12,965 bases of DNA, from the NCBI GenBank assembly GCA_038223055.1, contig JBBRHF010000130.1, positions 1 through 12,965 of the forward strand, written 5' to 3'. The first letter of the stretch is position 1, and the number at the start of each line of letters is the position of its first letter. The DNA comes from JBBRHF01 sp038223055 (GTDB taxonomy: Bacteria > Actinomycetota > Actinomycetes > JACCUZ01). A program made the position numbers and the translations under genes. Below the pieces are notes generated by a model. It was not told the origin of the DNA. It did not search any database and worked only from the letters and a program-made list of their open reading frames with translations. Shown piece by piece: positions 12,035-12,965 of the stretch.

Positions 12035-12910
12035 GTGGCAGCCCGTGAACCCCTGCCCTATCACCATCTGCACAGCGGCAAGGTGCGCGATCTCTATGCC
12101 CTGACCGATGGCACCCTGCTGATGGTCGCGAGCGACCGCATCTCGGCCTACGACGTGATCATGCCGACGCCGATCCCGGACAAGGGTGCGATCCTGACCC
12201 AGCTCTCGCTGTGGTGGTTCGAGCAGCTGGCCGACATCGTGCCGAACCACGTGCTCTCCACCGACGTACCCTCCGAGTTTGCCGGCCGCGCCGTGATCTG
12301 CCGTCGGCTGGACATGCTCCCGGTCGAGTGCGTCGCGCGGGGCTACCTCGCCGGCTCCGGCCTGGTCGAGTACGCCGGGTCAGGCGCGGTCTGCGGAGTC
12401 TCCCTGCCGCCCGGTTTGGTCGAGGGATCCGAGCTGCCGGAGCCAATCTTCACGCCCGCCACCAAGGCGGTCCTGGGTGAGCACGACGAGAACGTGACCT
12501 TCGACGCCGTCGCGGCGACCGTGGGAGCGCCGACGGCCACCGAGCTGCGCCGGCTGACGCTCGCGGTCTACCGCCGGTCCCGCGACATCGCCCGCCAGCG
12601 GGGCATCGTGGTCGCCGACACCAAGCTGGAGTTCGGGCGCGACCCCGCCGACCCCACCGGCATCCTGCTCGGCGACGAGGTCCTCACCCCCGACTCGTCG
12701 CGCTTCTGGCCGGCCGAGGGGTGGCGTCCGGGAGCGCCGCAGCCTTCGTTCGACAAGCAATATCTGCGCGACTGGCTGACCTCGCCGGCGAGCGGCTGGC
12801 GGCGCGACTCGGGCGACCCGCCCCCCGAGCTGCCGGACGAGGTGGTGGACCAGACCAGGGCGAGGTATGTCGAGGCCTGCCAGCGGCTCACCGGCCAGAC
12901 CTGGCGCTGA
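12035..12910 (+). CDS. purC: Phosphoribosylaminoimidazole-succinocarboxamide (SAICAR) synthase
   Basis: PurC joins CAIR and aspartate with ATP to form SAICAR, which PurB then cleaves. The 291-residue protein is the longer, single-domain form seen in actinobacteria and yeast. It contains GKVRDLY (15-21, nucleotide loop), SDRISAYD (33-40), signature 1 LPVECVARGYLAGSG (95-109), TPATKA (140-145), signature 2 VADTKLEFG (193-201), GDEVLTPDSSRFW (213-225) and SFDKQYLRDWL (238-248). All key motifs are intact. The GTG is taken because the protein then begins at the conserved N-terminal strand. No Shine-Dalgarno site is seen. A weak CAGACT hexamer (12023-12028) sits 6 nt before the GTG, which might give a leaderless transcript in addition to read-through from the NUDIX gene. 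Confidence 0.98.
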   Translation: MAAREPLPYHHLHSGKVRDLYALTDGTLLMVASDRISAYDVIMPTPIPDKGAILTQLSLWWFEQLADIVPNHVLSTDVPSEFAGRAVICRRLDMLPVECVARGYLAGSGLVEYAGSGAVCGVSLPPGLVEGSELPEPIFTPATKAVLGEHDENVTFDAVAATVGAPTATELRRLTLAVYRRSRDIARQRGIVVADTKLEFGRDPADPTGILLGDEVLTPDSSRFWPAEGWRPGAPQPSFDKQYLRDWLTSPASGWRRDSGDPPPELPDEVVDQTRARYVEACQRLTGQTWR

Positions 12911-12922
12911 GCCACCAGGCGG

Positions 12923-12965
12923 TCACAGCCGGCCGGCCTCGATGACCCGGGCCAGGAACTCACGG
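12923..12965 (-). CDS. Probable 3' end of a convergent gene (partial, unidentified)
   Basis: On the minus strand the right edge reads REFLARVIEAGRL followed by TGA (complement of 12923-12925). This is good actinobacterial codon usage and a natural helical C-terminus. The stop lies 12 nt from the purC stop, a usual convergent spacing. Only 13 codons are visible, so neither the family nor even the coding status can be established. Confidence 0.4.
   Translation of the reverse strand, partial: REFLARVIEAGRL

Overview
The window is very GC-rich chromosomal DNA from a high-GC Gram-positive bacterium (Actinomycetota). The main evidence is a WhiB-family gene close to mycobacterial WhiB1 and Streptomyces WblE, the GTG and TTG starts, the AGGAGG ribosome sites, the leaderless-type TANNNT promoters, and a membrane protein of the SCO7613 C-terminal type. 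The genus cannot be fixed from the sequence. No tRNA, rRNA, CRISPR array, insertion sequence or phage gene was seen.

Layout: the window is bracketed by two purine-biosynthesis genes, the 3' end of purB (1-615) and a complete purC (12035-12910). After purB comes a whiB1/wblE-type gene (811-1077) behind a structured leader of about 130 nt. A 547-nt stretch with many short inverted repeats follows, and then a small hemerythrin-like protein gene (1625-2083).

The centre of the window, 2325-7706, is a four-gene same-strand cluster that reads as one module. It encodes an ECF-type sigma factor, an uncharacterised 162-residue soluble protein, an S8 (subtilisin-like) serine protease without a signal peptide, and a large TPR-CHAT protein with an intact caspase-like His/Cys dyad. 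A 17-bp perfect palindrome lies in the spacer of a possible ECF-type promoter in front of the cluster, and a hairpin lies 5 nt beyond its last stop codon. Two apparently cytoplasmic proteases beside a sigma factor and a possible adaptor or anti-sigma protein suggest protease-controlled transcription. The arrangement resembles the TPR-CHAT/Csx30/sigma module of type III-E CRISPR systems, but has no gRAMP effector. The individual families are known. The joint function proposed here is inference.

The cluster is convergent with a 720-residue zinc-ribbon/multi-pass membrane protein gene on the minus strand (8066-10228). That protein carries a proline/glycine linker encoded by a 15-nt minisatellite. 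Divergent from it is a small cysteine/histidine-motif protein gene (10375-10632). An intergenic region holds an 11-bp perfect inverted repeat and a 10-bp tandem repeat. A compact group then follows: a TRIC/YicG-family membrane protein, a NUDIX hydrolase and purC, with gaps of 18 and 26 nt. The last 43 nt look like the 3' end of a convergent minus-strand gene.
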